Source of the DNA: Acanthopleura granulata
Lineage: Eukaryota > Mollusca > Polyplacophora > Chitonida > Chitonidae
Reading direction: 5' to 3'
Length of the DNA stretch: 64,000 bases
NCBI GenBank assembly: GCA_016165875.1
Contig: JABBOT010000001.1
Location: 12,460,540 to 12,524,539 of the forward strand
Both the position numbers and the translations under genes were made by a program. How positions within the stretch are numbered: position 1 is the stretch's first letter; each line of letters starts with the position of its first letter. Positions 48,501 through 60,539 of the stretch are shown here, in pieces. The notes under the pieces are model-generated. The model saw only the letters and a list, made by a program, of their open reading frames with translations. It had not been told where the DNA came from and ran no database searches.

Positions 48501-51500
48501 GCTGTGGCTGATATACCCCTATGCGATAACTGGCCGTGGCTGACATACCCCTGTTTGATGATGGGCTATGGCTGACATACCCCTGTGTGATGATTGGCTG
48601 TGGTTAGTATACCACTGAGTGATGATTATCTGTGATTTATACCCGTGTTTGATGATTGGCTATGGCTGACATATCCCTGTGTGATGATTGGCTATGGTTG
48701 TCATACCCCAGTGTGATGACAGGCTGTGGTTGATGTCAGGCTGTGTGATGATTGGCTATGGTTGTAATACCCTTTTGTGATGATTGGCTGTGGTTGTAAT
48801 ACCCTTGTAGTGATTGGTTTTGGGTGATATACCGATGTGTGATGATTAACTCCGATTGACAGGTGTGGAGCCTGAGCCGTTTCAGCTGGGAGAACACCTG
48901 GTGACAGCTAGTGGCAAGCTCCTTCTGATTGATAAGCTTCTTACCTTCCTGAAACAGAAGGGCCACAAAGTTCTCCTCTTCTCTCAGATGACCAGGATGC
49001 TGGACATTATACAGGATTACCTGGGATACAGAGGTAACACAACACACCTGACATTATTACCTGGGATACAGAGGTAACACAACACACCTGACATTATTAC
49101 CTGGGATACAGAGGTAACACAACACACCTGACGTTATACAGGTTTACATGGGGTGCAGCCGTAATTAACACACCCGGTCTTATACAGAATTACCTAGGCT
49201 TTAAAGGTAATTAACACAGCGTACATTACACAGGATTACCTGGAATACAGAGGTAATTAACATACAAGACATTATGCAGTGTTACCTGTAACACAGAAAT
49301 TGATATTAAACTTTAAAGAATATTTGTGACTGTGAGGGATTGAATGTCCTCATAAACTGAATGCCCTTATAAGTCAAATGCCCTTTTAAGTTGCACACGT
49401 ACACCCTTGTAAGTTGGAATGTCCCTGTGAGTTGAAAGCCCTTGTAAGTCAAATGCCCTTTTAAGTTGCACACGTACACCCTTGTATATTGGAATGTCCC
49501 TGTGAGTTGAAAGCCCTTGTAAGTCAAATGCCCTTTTAAGTTGCACACGTTCACCCTTGTAAGTTGGAATGTCCCTGTGAGTTGAAAGCCCTTGTAAGCT
49601 GAAAACCCTTCTAATTTAATGTGTTGTAAGTAGACTGCCCTTGTAAACTGAATGATCTCATTATTGGAATGCCTTGTCAGTTGATGAATACCCTTGTAAT
49701 TTGAATGCCTTGTAAATAGAAACCTTTGTGAGTTGATCATCCTTGTAAGTTGAATGCCCTTGTATGTTGAATGCCCATGTAAGTTTAATGCCCTTGTAAG
49801 TTGAAGGCTCTTGTAGGCTGAATTCCCCTGCGTGCATTACTCTCAGGTTATAACTACGAGCGATTGGATGGGTCGGTGAGGGGAGAGGAGCGTTATCTGG
49901 CCATACAGAACTTCAACAACCAAGAGGACAACTTTGTCTTCCTGCTCAGTACTAAAGCAGGTCTGTGTCTTCATATACCTGACTATTAGTAACCACTGTA
50001 ACAGTGCCACGCCAGCAATATCTTGGCCACATCACGGCAATAATGACTATGTGTTATAGACAGATAAATAACAACTGGTCATCATCCTGAATTTTAGCTC
50101 TGCTATGCAAAAGTGTTGCAAAAGACCACAAGATTGAAACACAGTGTATCTGTTATGTATATGCATCTACAGTATTAGTTTAATGCAAGATACTGAAGCA
50201 CCTTGCTAAATGATGTGATAGTATGTAAGTAAAAATTGAATTGTTTGCATGCACGTATACACATGTCCAAGATATGACGCCTACCTTTTCTTGTCTTGTC
50301 TTTGTGATAGTTTCTTAACCTTAAATCTCTTTCTTTTCAAATATCATAGAAATTATGAATGTTGTTGTTTAATACATGTATCATAACAGGAGCATAATTT
50401 TGTGTTGCCATGGTATTAGGTGGACAGGGCCTGAATTTGACCTCTGCAGATACAGTGATTTTTGTGGACAGTGACTTTAACCCTCAGAATGACCTTCAAG
50501 CTGCGGCCAGGGCACACCGCATTGGCCAGACAAGGTTGTATCGTTATAGCAAGCAAATTAGGAATGTCATATTGTATATGTGTCATTAAAACAAGTGTTT
50601 TAAGAATGTATTCATTGCACTGTAATACATGTATTATTGAATAATTTTCTTCTTCATCCATTTAATTTGCACAACAAAAAATCCTATGAAAACTTTTGAA
50701 TATGAATGTTGTTATAGTGACATTCTCTTTTTGTGATGCAAGTTACTGAATATTTCAAAATACATGGTCACAATGTCTTCCTTAGCTGTTTTAAAATTTG
50801 GATCCAAAGTGAAAGGATTTACTTGAGGTAAACTATGGTCAACACTCTATGGTAGACTATGTGTTGCTGTCTGTACAGGCCAGTTCGCATTATCCGACTG
50901 ATAGGACGCAGTACGGTGGAGGAGATTATACTTCGGAGAGCAGAAGCCAAACTCAAATTGACCAATAGTGTGATAGAAGGGGGACAGTTTTCTCTAGGGG
51001 AAGCAAAGAAATCTGTTATTGCTGACAATGATGTTCAGGTAGGCCTCCATATAATTATTTGAAAATATATGCTATCTGAAATTTCTGATATGCGCTGATA
51101 TATGTGCAGTGTATGTTGTGGTAAATATCTAGAGTGCAAGTATGACGGGTATAAGAAGCTTTCTTCTTGTTGTGTTGTTGATGCCTGTGTGTCTCTCTGT
51201 GAAGATATCCCCATTATTAATTTTTAACACCACAAGTTGGTAATGTCCATAAAATGTATACTTTTTGTATTTTATCATTAGATACAAGACATTCTGAAGT
51301 TTGGTTTGGACAAACTATTTGAAGAAGATGAAAACTGTGAAGAAAGTGTGGACTTTGACAAAATCCTGGGAGCCTCATTGAATGGGGAGTGGCAGTTGGA
51401 AGAGGTTGAACAGGTGGAGGAAGCAGGACTGGTGAATACTGGTGTATAATAGCTCAGCCTGCACGAAAGCTTAAGCCCTTACTCAACTGGATGCGATCTC

Positions 51501-54500
51501 TGCCTCAGGTCATAAGCGCTCGTTTATGCAAAATAACTCTGTGTGACCAGTTGAGTTGAGTAGCGTTTTAAATTCTCGTGCATGCCGAACTCAACGGACA
51601 GTTGAGAAACAGATAATCAGAGGTGGCCCTGGAAACTTGTTTGTTATTCGCACTTTTAGGAGGGATTTCTTTTTTAAAGATTCTTTGAAGGCTTTGTTTT
51701 CTTAATCAGTACTTTTACAAAATGAACCGCTTCTTTTTGAAATTTTCAAATGTCTGTATGCATGACATTTTGTGGTACATGTAGTTGGGCTTCTCCGACA
51801 CCTTTATCATAAATGGTGAATTTGAAGCATTCGCTCGGCTTACGCCCCCACTGCTGTTAGTGCATTGGTAGCTGTAAGCAAGCGACAGTGCTCAGGTGGC
51901 TGTGTACTCTGTGGGCATACGATATCGTCCACCAATATGACATATACATGTGAGAAAGTTTGTCAGTTTCTCACCAAAAGCCAGTGGTTTACTCTAGGCA
52001 CATTGGTTCCTCTGCCCATTAACGTAGCTACCATCATATGTCTACTATCACTGAAGTACATGTAAGCATTTATTGAGTGCACTGGGGAGCAGACTGTGGT
52101 ATGGTGGTTAAGCCACTCGTCAAGTCTCTCGGTCTCTAGAACACGTGAAGTACTTATTAAGCGTCTGCCTCAGACAGTTGGATTGGTAGATTACTCCGCT
52201 CTCACAGTGCCTTTCATCTTGGTAAGAATATACAGTTGATAACACTTGTGTGGCCAGTTGCACTGTCACTCTCTTTGAAGACCACTTGTTTTTTATCTAC
52301 TGAATATGGTTTACTTATCTGTGTGTGACATACACATACGAAAAAATTTGTCAGTATTTAATTTGCCAGTAGTTCCTAGGTTCATCAAACTGACCATAAG
52401 CTTATGAGTGAAAAGTTTGTGGGTATGGCTTTAAATGACAGCTCTGGCTGAGACTTTCTTATCCATTTGACAGGAGGATGATGATGAGGGTACAGAGGGT
52501 GGTGCACAGAGCATGTACATGTTTGAGGGGAAGGACTACTCCAAGGAACCCTCCAAAGAGGATAAATCCATGTTTGATAAACTAATGGAAGGTATGTCTG
52601 CATTCTAAAATAGAGTTAATCCTACTTCCTTTGTCAGGCCTATGCTGAGATGTCAGCTCTAAGATATATACGAGCCATTTTGTTCTGCCGGACTCCTTCA
52701 GAAGTCAACTGGTAAGGTTACTCGATCACATATAAGCATCTTGTGATTTAGAATCATGTAACGATTGGATATGTTGCCATTATTAAACTGCTGGGCACCA
52801 CCATGTTGGGACTACTTTATATAAATCACATTTGTTTTCCTTCACTGATATAACATTCACTTTTGTTCCAGGTGCAATTCTAAGGGTGCTTTGAAGCTAG
52901 TTTTTTGAATTTATTATTGGCAGCTTTCAAATACTGCCCCACTTTTGTGGTGAATGTCAATGCGCAAATGACTTATAACTGCATGAGGGCTATCTTAGTG
53001 TCATCTATAGGAGAGGGTCTGAGGGGAAGGGGACTTCTCCAAGGAACCTTTCACATATCTTGATAACATTGTCAAAATAAAAAGTATATTATGTATTATT
53101 TTATATATGTTTATATACATTTAGTCTGGGATTGTCTTGTCTTTAAAACAACACCTTTGAAGTACATGTGCATACCCTCTGAGCAACATAATTTCTGTGT
53201 GTATAAGCTGAGAAGACAGCCCTGACTGCCAGCACAAGCACTGAAGGAGAAAGGCCACGCAGGTGGACCAGCATTCCTCTGTTACCAGGGTTACCAGACA
53301 CAGCCAAGAGGTCGCGAGCCAAACTCACACCAGAACAGCTTGAGGAGAGGAGGAGAAAGGTTGGTTTTTTTATGAAAGAAAAATATGATAGTTCCAAATG
53401 ATCTCAGAACGGTAGTATTCGTCAGTTTTGATTTGCTTGGGCTAACACTTTCACAGATATTATGAACTTCTTAATTTTTCTGGGACAGTTAATTTCTTGG
53501 AAGGTCGTTTATCCTTGTTCTGTCAAAGCATGCAGTTGCAAGTTTCCACCCAGCATACCTCTCTTCCCACCATAGTTCAATAAATACAACACTTTAAAGT
53601 TGATCGGTGGGCACTGGAACTTGGCAGTGTAAAAATTCCTTATTCCTTTTGTTTGTTTCCAGTAAGATCAGTCATAATAGCAAAGTCAAGTGAGAGTCAC
53701 AATCCCGTGGAGTTTTGTAATTTTCACTGTAACTTTGTTTGCACAGAGGAAGGAAGCAGCTGAGAAGAAGGCTTTGCAGGAGGAGGAGGATGAAATACGC
53801 AGAGCACAGAGACGGCGCCAGCGCCGGTAAGTGAAAAGGATGGCTTGTCCTGAATGGGTCATATCCTGGAGATAAAAAGACAAAATTGCTAGTTCCTCAT
53901 TCTGATATTGATTCTGCTGTCAGCAAGATTGATTCTGTGGTCATAGGATTGATTACTTTGTCCATAACTGTTCAAATATTTTGGTTCATATGCTTTCTTT
54001 TAATCTAGTTTCATATCTGGTCAGGCTCGCTTGTCTGTCTATTTATATCTTTGCAACTGCTATATTTTGCCGCCAAGTTTACCAAACATACACTGAAGCA
54101 TAGCGAACAAACCTATTCATTTTGCTTTGATATTTTTATTAAGATTATTGTAGTTATTTTAAGTTGTATTTTGGGACAAATTTGTTAAAAAAATATGAAC
54201 CAAGTCTTCTAAACAGTTTTCATTAAACTGTAGCTATTGATGTATTTATTTTCTGTTGACCTTGACATTTGTTTTCATATGTGTTAGGCCAGTGCCTGTG
54301 TTATCTGACATACACACTGTTTCTTGGCAACAGTTTTTATGGCCCAGGGATATTTAGTATGTTATACATTATTTTTTCGAAATTCTGTGCAGAGAGGAGT
54401 TGTGGCGAGAGAATGGGTACAAGTCGTGTAACATTGTCTCTGAGGATGAGAATGGGAGTGAGGAAGATTCTGTGAATGAGGAGGAGGAGGAATTGGAGTC

Positions 54501-57500
54501 ACAACCTGAGGAGGAGTCAGGAAGGAGGCTAGAGTATGTGAGTGGGGATGTGACTCACCCTGTCCACACCCGAGGGAGGAATGCCATCATCATACACTGT
54601 GCAGGTCAGGCCTTTACCTTTATGGTGATGTAGAGGTGTCCTTTCATATTAGACAGAGGGTATTGCATAGTCGTTTCCTAGATAACACAGGTCTCCCTTT
54701 ACATGTAAAGTGTTTTTTTTTCTACATATCTCAGGTTTCCTTCTATGATTAAAGAGGGTACCGGTAACGTGTGTTTTGTGTCATACTCAAGAATATTTCA
54801 AATATACGATGGCGGCAAGCGTTATGGTGGGAGGAAACCGGGCACAGCCTAGCGGACACCCATAACCATCCGTAGGTTGCTGGCAGACCTTCTCACTTAC
54901 GACTGGAGAGGAAGCTAGCGTGAGCTGGGCTTGGACTCATAGTGATCACATAGGTGAGAGGCAACTGTGTCATTACCATGCACTCCCAGGCCATCCCCCC
55001 TGCCACAGAGGCCCCCATATACTAGTAGCATATATGTAGCTCATTTTAGTGCATTACTATACTTATGGAAATAATTATCTGGATAATGACCTGCATCTCT
55101 CTTTAAGGAATTAGCAGTCTAAATAACCTGCTTTGTTTGCTTGTGAAATTCTGCCGTCTTCCTCTAACCAGTAGATGTCATGCCATGTCCCCATAAAGGT
55201 ATCGATCAGTAAATCATTTAGAACCTTCCCTGTTACTCCTGTGTTATTCAGATGACGCTGGGAATTGGGATGTAGGGGGCATCTTTACTGTGTATGTCAC
55301 ACCCTGTCACTCCTATGTTATTCAGACGACTCTAATAAGTGGGATTTCCTGTAGATAACACAGGTCTCTCTTTACGTGTAAAATGATTTCCTGTAGGTAA
55401 CACAGGTATCCCTTTACATTTAAAGTGTTTTTTTTCGAGATATCTCAGGTTTCCTTCTATGATTAAAGATGTCACTCCTGTGTTATTCATACAACTGATA
55501 AGTTTGATGTAGGGGGTGTCTTTACTGCGTATATCACACCCTGTCACTCCTGTGTTATTCAGATGACTCTGGGAAGTGGGGTGTAGGGGGTGTCTTTACT
55601 GCCATAGGGGAGAGGTCAGCATTACCAGAAGCGCAGTATGAACTAGCTGGCAACATGAAAGGTGTGTATACATATATACTTCTGTTAACATTTATAAGAT
55701 ACTGTACAGTTTCTCTAATTTGAGCTGATTTAAAGTTCTGGACCAGTTGTTCAGAAGTGTGTGTAAGGACATAAGCCAGTTATTAACTTTTATATTCATG
55801 TCCAAATCCCATTATTGTTATATTATGAAGGAAATGGTATTTAGAGTTAGGCCTGGCTTTATGTTGGATACACTTTTGAACAGCTGAACCCAGATTCTTT
55901 CCAGTGATTACACATTATCTGATACAGTTTTAACTGATTGCTTTAATCTGTTTGAGCATATGTTACAAAATATGCTGTTAAAAAATGAAGAAGTTGTTAA
56001 GAAATTAGGAAGAAATATCTTAAAATTTGAAAGTAAAATAAGAATGTAATTCCATAGTCTTTGTAATCATTCTGTAATCAGAAAGAATAGAGTAAAGGCA
56101 TGCAAAGGCAGAGGTTTTTCTTGATGCAAGTGTCAGCTCTGTTTGGTTTGGTTTGGCTTCAGGATAAGAATGCCCTTGTATGCCGACCAATTATTTTGCA
56201 GATCTGGCTCTTGGGGATGTTCACCTTATCTCACTTGATGATGTACAGAAAAGAGGAAATGGAAAAGACTTTGTGAATATATTTTTATATTTATTTATGT
56301 TTTTCATGTGATGTTTCGCCTTAAAAAACATGTTACATGATGATTTTGTGCCATGCTGCAATTACTTAAATAGGTAGGGTGACAATTGCATGTGTCTTTC
56401 CATGACTTCATGGTCACTTGAGTATTCGTGGAATATCCATGTCTTGTCCGATATGTTAATACTGTTCTACTCAAATGAAGGTCACAATGTTTCTCTTCAA
56501 ATGGCTGAAACTGAACTTCTGTTGTAAGTATACAAGCTGTACAAGTAGGAGGGGTCCAGGGATTGTGAGCCCTAGTCAGGAGGCAGAAAGTTCTGAGTCA
56601 TACACTGTTCATTTCTGTCAGATCAACACTTGGCATTGTTAATCATTCATTTCAGTCATGTATTTTCAGATGGGCATAATAATCAGCTGTTCCTTGGTGT
56701 ACATGAACAGTTAAGGTTATCGATTGTTCATGTGTGAACATATGGGCATTATAATTGTTCTTATTTTTCATGTATGAAGGATTTGGCATAAATATAGTTC
56801 TTGTATGAACAGTCTACCTTATGGATCTTTCACTTTGTTCATGTATGAACAGATGATCATTACTGTATGAAGTTGAACAGTTGGTTTTTGTATTGATCAT
56901 TTATTTTGTTCATGTATGGACAGTTGGGCTTATTGATAGTTCAACACCGTGACCGACACAACCAGCTGTCTGGTATAAAACTTACCGCCTTGAGCAAGGC
57001 ATTGGAGAAGATCAGCAGAGCAGCCAAACAGAGAAAAGGTATCGGCTGCAAATTGGTAGATTCATGGGAAACTTTTGTAACACTGGCAAACTTAGATCAT
57101 AATTGATCAGGCATTCTGTGTGTTAAAATTCAATATGTGAAAAGGTTTGATTCATGACAACACTGCGGCAGACATTTATCATAATTGATAAGATATTCTC
57201 TGTGTTAACACCAATTAAATAAACCAATAAATTAAAAAAAAAAATAGAGTTACCACAGGTAGCCAAACAGAAATTTGCATTTTGCTGTAACAAATTCTTT
57301 ACTATGTAATATCAACTGTGGCTTCAAAATGATATATTGTCTCAAAATGCAATTTCATACAAATAAATAAATTAACGTCAGTTGACCAAGCAGGTCAATG
57401 AAGTGATTCATGGACAGCGCTTTGACTTTTACCACCAGTACAAATTTTAAATCTAATTAACTTATCTGTGTTTGAGAGAATTGTTAGACATTTTCTTGTG

Positions 57501-59586
57501 AACCTGTGATGTTAATGTGATATGTTTTGTTCCAGCGAGTGTTCACTTACCCCGTATAGGATATAACACTCCAGGGTTTAACTGGTACGGCACAGAGAGA
57601 CTGATCCGCAAACACTTGGCCTCCAAGCAGATACCTACCTTTATGTATCCTTTTTTGACTTGTGCGTATGTATATATACACACAATATAATCCTACACAC
57701 GTCTCATGTCTGGATTTCTGTAACCATTGTATGTCTACACATACTTGTGTTGTGAAGAGTAAAGTGAAGTTTTTAAGTGAAATTTTGTGCCTCAAAAATT
57801 CAAAATCCTTGACTCTCTACCTAAGATATTATTATCCTCGGAAACAGAAACTAAAGCGAAAGGGAATAAGTGTGTCACCTGGCACTTCTTTGAAAGGTAA
57901 TTATTCAGATTGTACCATTCATTCATTGTCAAATAGATAAAGAGATACCAAGTTGAAGTTGAGGACGTATGAGATTTGACAAAACTGTCACTTATCACTG
58001 ATATTTCAGCTGAATGAACAGGGGAGATAACTCTTAGAGCTTGTGCAATATATTGCAACATCACTTGTCAGCTGCCTGAAAGCAGGTATAGGTATCACAC
58101 TCACTTTTCTTGGCCTAAGGAACTAAAGAAGGTAGGCAATTGTATATGCAATATTCTTCTCATATATTTGTTTAGTAACTTGGACAGTGATCAGGCTACT
58201 GACACTTAATTGTTTGTTTCCTATCAGAATGCTTTGAAAAATTTCTGATGGTGGCCAAGCCACATCCATTATCATTGCTTTATGATGATGTCACCTTGGT
58301 GTGAGGTGGGTTGTAAAATATTCGAGCAGGTGATGGGGAAACACAAAATCATATCCTCGCTTGTGCAAGAGTACACATTTGAACACAAAAAAGCAAAAAC
58401 TTATAGATTGTGTTTTATTGTCTGTTTTCTTTGCTAGCGAGAAGGCTGAGCAGTGATAATACGCCGGGGACCAGCTCCAGTGACCAGAGCACAAGCTCTT
58501 CCAAACCAGTAACACTGACTGATATATTCTCTGGCTTGTCCGTGTATCTCCATGCCTTACCGGAGGAGCAAGCCAGGAAGCTCAAGCGCTACATTGTCGC
58601 ATATCCTTTCTGACAAACTTCTCCTGAGTCATCGTGGGTATTGTTGATTCTTAGTTTCTTTGCAAGAAGCTATATATTTGTGCATAAAAAATTTGTAAGT
58701 ATTCAGAAAGTTTTTCTATCAAATCAGAACATTTCAACATTATTGGCACTCTTGCCAGTTGCAGGAAACACTTTATTATTTAAATTGAAAAAAGTGTCAC
58801 TCAGGTATATTTTTAATGCATTGTATTGTTTTTAGTATGGTTTAATCAACTCGTAAATAAATAAATAATGTTCTAAATTTCACATTATGGATGCATGTTA
58901 TCATTGGAGGAATCTCGATTTTAAGCAAGGTAACTTAGTTAACCTTCTATGTGCATACACATGTATCAACCCTCTCTTTCAAAGTGTCAGTCATCATAAA
59001 TGTTCACCGACAGCAAGTATTTGGGGAATTTCCTTAATGATTTTGCACGTACGATGGAGATGTTGATGCCTCACTAAAGGATACTACCTCACATATTGTA
59101 ACTCATTCATCCACAGAACAGGAAACTGAGGTAAGAAAACCTCCAAGTCCAAGATTCTTGAAATTTATGAGTTGGATTTTCACAGTTTTATTGTTAATCA
59201 TGTGATCAGATTACGTATTCTTACTTATTTGATGAGAGCCTGATGACGAGTAGGAGAACCATCATTTATTAGCAGTTGGTTACATGTATACGAGAGGAGG
59301 AAACCTGAATGGTCAGGGTAAACCACTCTATTTACCATTTTTATATTCAGAATTGCAATAGCTCTGAGCATACTTTTATTTTTTTACATGAGAATATGCT
59401 GACTGAATGCCTCGAGTACATTGCATGTACTGCTGTAAACATGAGTGATGATTGTTTTGTTTGTAGGCCTTGCGGACTCTGCTGAGCAGTGCTAGCTCTG
59501 CGTCAGTAGTGCGGGTAGCGTGGGTGGAGGACTCCGTCAAGAGGGGCCAGAAACTGGAAGAGGCCCAATACAAAATTGATCTTTGA
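42536..59586 (+). CDS. CHD1L: CHD1L/ALC1 chromatin remodeller with extra C-terminal BRCT domain, 25 exons
   Basis: Snf2-family nucleosome remodeller recruited to DNA damage by poly(ADP-ribose). Exons: 42536-42632, 43562-43674, 44277-44383, 44573-44702, 44995-45108, 45990-46155, 46375-46533, 48116-48214, 48863-49033, 49847-49960, 50420-50534, 50879-51038, 51282-51413 (3' end uncertain; 51431 also keeps frame), 52474-52591, 53208-53359, 53747-53826, 54393-54604, 55563-55661, 56202-56272, 56924-57038, 57536-57644, 57826-57896, 58438-58600, 59049-59130, 59467-59586. About 1022 aa (human 897). Visible features are helicase motif I DEMGLGKT (61-68), motif II DEAH (169-172), [18 protein letters not shown], the regulatory linker [12 protein letters not shown], a Lys/Arg-rich coil, and a macro domain (about 730-880). 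A BRCT domain (about 930-1020, ending with [14 protein letters not shown]) is absent from human CHD1L. Exon 5 is followed by seven partial copies of itself. Confidence 0.95.
45109..45935 (+). repeat. Seven about 119-bp copies of CHD1L exon 5 and its donor
   Basis: Each unit holds about 105 nt of exon 5 ([21 protein letters not shown]), its donor GGTAAATTTG or GGTAAGTTTG, and a short intron piece. The first two copies keep the coding sequence nearly intact. Later ones decay (DEAH to DEAD-like, lost motifs, changed ends). None has the exon 5 acceptor. Read-through from the genuine exon hits TGA within a few codons. Confidence 0.95.
46777..47871. mobile_element. 1.1-kb non-autonomous element with TTAA flanks
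   Basis: Ends GGATACTAGAACC (46777-46789) and GGTTCTAGTATCC (47859-47871) are perfect inverted repeats. TTAA lies directly outside each (46773-46776 and 47872-47875). The interior is AT-rich, without a transposase frame. It lies in CHD1L intron 7. The TTAA target is typical of piggyBac-type elements, though these ends are not the classical piggyBac ones. Confidence 0.88.
48375..48862 (+). repeat. About 32-bp minisatellite running into the CHD1L exon 9 acceptor
   Basis: About 14 units of CATACCCCTGTGTGATGATT plus GGCTGTGGCTGA. The final unit (ATACCGATGTGTGATGATTA then ACTCCGATTGACAG) contains the AG that ends intron 8, so the 3' splice site itself is made of repeat sequence. Confidence 0.9.
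49034..49300 (+). repeat. Copies of the CHD1L exon 9 3' end and donor
   Basis: Two near-exact 46-bp units repeat ATTACCTGGGATACAGAGGT and AACACAACACACCTGAC. Three or so looser copies follow at about 49140-49300. The unit spans the exon 9 end (DYLGYR), the donor and 20 nt of intron. Confidence 0.9.
49330..49830. repeat. Degenerate CCCTTGTAAGTTGAATG repeat before CHD1L exon 10
   Basis: About 17-bp basic units, partly organised into about 66-bp blocks containing TTAAGTTGCACACGTACACC. The array reaches almost to the exon 10 acceptor (AG at 49845-49846). A 144-codon minus-strand frame here is a repeat artefact. Confidence 0.88.
54768..55015 (-). mobile_element. SINE of the 13303-13502 family
   Basis: Shows the same body blocks (CATACTCAAGAATATTTCAA, TATGGTGGGAGGAAACCGGG, CATCCGTAGGTTGCTGGCAG) and a longer middle section. 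The tRNA-like head (minus strand, near 55015) is diverged. It lies in CHD1L intron 17. Confidence 0.8.
55190..55562 (+). repeat. Copies of the CHD1L exon 18 acceptor and 5' end
   Basis: Before exon 18, three diverged units repeat CACTCCTGTGTTATTCAG followed by the exon start ([14 protein letters not shown]), near 55238, 55310 and 55480. The first keeps AG and most of the macro-domain coding start. Short GTAGATAACACAGGTCTC units lie between them. Confidence 0.87.
57645..57825 (+). other. U12-type (GT-AG) intron in CHD1L
   Basis: The donor reads GTATCCTTTT, the U12 consensus. The branch region ATCCTTGAC has its A at 57812, 13 nt before the AG end. The intron splits an Ile codon (AT-A) inside the sequence for PTFIYYYPR, and the phase closes exactly. 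Confidence 0.88.
58601..59048 (+). other. U12-type AT-AC intron in the BRCT-coding part of CHD1L
   Basis: The donor ATATCCTTTC and branch site TTCCTTAAT (59030-59038) match U12 consensus, and the intron ends in AC 10-11 nt later. No GT-AG alternative keeps the frame. Joining 58600 to 59049 gives RYIVA-YDGDV, typical of the BRCT fold. Confidence 0.93.
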
Positions 59587-60077
59587 TTTTACCTATTTCT
59601 TTTATCTTTTGGTAAGATGTTGTGGATTTGTGTACAAACTACTATTTTGTACCACATACATAATTTTTATGAAATGTACAAGGTTGATATAAAATATAGT
59701 GTACATAGAAAACAGTTTGTGTAAAGTGTGTTTTGAGGATTTGTACTTCTGTTTAAATTTCATCTGTGAATGTATATGAAAAAATTGAGTTGATGTTATG
59801 AAAACTGTCATCCATTTGAAGTTTACGCCTAGTGATTGTATATGTATGCTGTACTATACTCCAAACTGCACAAACTGTGGATGTAGATATAACAGTTGAA
59901 CATAGTGATAAGATTGAACAACTGAAGCAAAGTGATTTTAGTATCCAAAACATATATATACAATGTAGGGTGTGTCACACATTACAGGCTGTATAAGTTG
60001 TTAGGTGCAGCATGAGATATGATTATTATGGTAATAGTTTGTATGACGCTGTACCAACGCATCAGCACTAATTAAAC

Positions 60078-60152
60078 ATGGCGGCAAGTAGCAGCTGTTC
60101 ATCTCAAGCTGTTGTTAAAAATCTCTGCCTTTTTATGGAGAAACTGTGACAA
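60078..60152 (+). other. Possible first exon or short ORF
   Basis: ATGGCGGCAAGTAGC opens 23 codons ending in TGA at 60147-60149. Three nt later is a strong donor, CAAGTAAGT. It might be a 5' exon of a gene reading to the right, but no downstream exon was recognised. Confidence 0.2.
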
Positions 60153-60469
60153 GTAAGTTTTATCTGTACACATGTTTTGTTTAATCTACAGAGCTGATTG
60201 ATTATCATCATCATGTAACATAACAGTTACAACATTTTGTGCTTATACAGATGTTCAAGAGTGAGAACATGTTTACTTAAGAGTTATGGCACCTGGAATC
60301 TTAGTTTTACCTCTGTCAATGCACTATTAAAGAGAGGGCTTGTGACCATAATACATGGTTAAGTTATCAGTTGCTATGCATGTTACTTCTGATGTATCAG
60401 GAAGGTCTGGCTGGCCAAGATGGTTAAAGGAGAGGACCGGGAAAGTATACCATAAATTGTATTGAAAAC

Positions 60470-60475
60470 AATAAA
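60470..60475 (+). promoter_or_regulatory. Candidate CHD1L poly(A) signal
   Basis: AATAAA about 885 nt after the CHD1L stop. It is the clearest signal before the dispersed repeat at 60540. Nearer variants are possible. Confidence 0.4.
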
Positions 60476-60539
60476 GTTTGAACATTTAAAAAACACCATC
60501 CAATAATTATTTATTTGTTCTCGAAGAAAAATATGCTTT

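Noticed and set aside
49306..49740. 144-codon minus-strand frame with [15 protein letters not shown] repeats
   Set aside because: Translation of the tandem repeat in CHD1L intron 9.
51414..51449. CHD1L ending at the TAA at 51447-51449
   Set aside because: The frame does run to this stop, but exon 14 (the linker motif [12 protein letters not shown]) continues CHD1L homology, so this is read-through of the exon 13 donor. A short isoform cannot be excluded.
51450..52200. Loose inverted repeat (ACTCAACTGG blocks) in CHD1L intron 13
   Set aside because: Similarity is short and interrupted; not enough to call an element.
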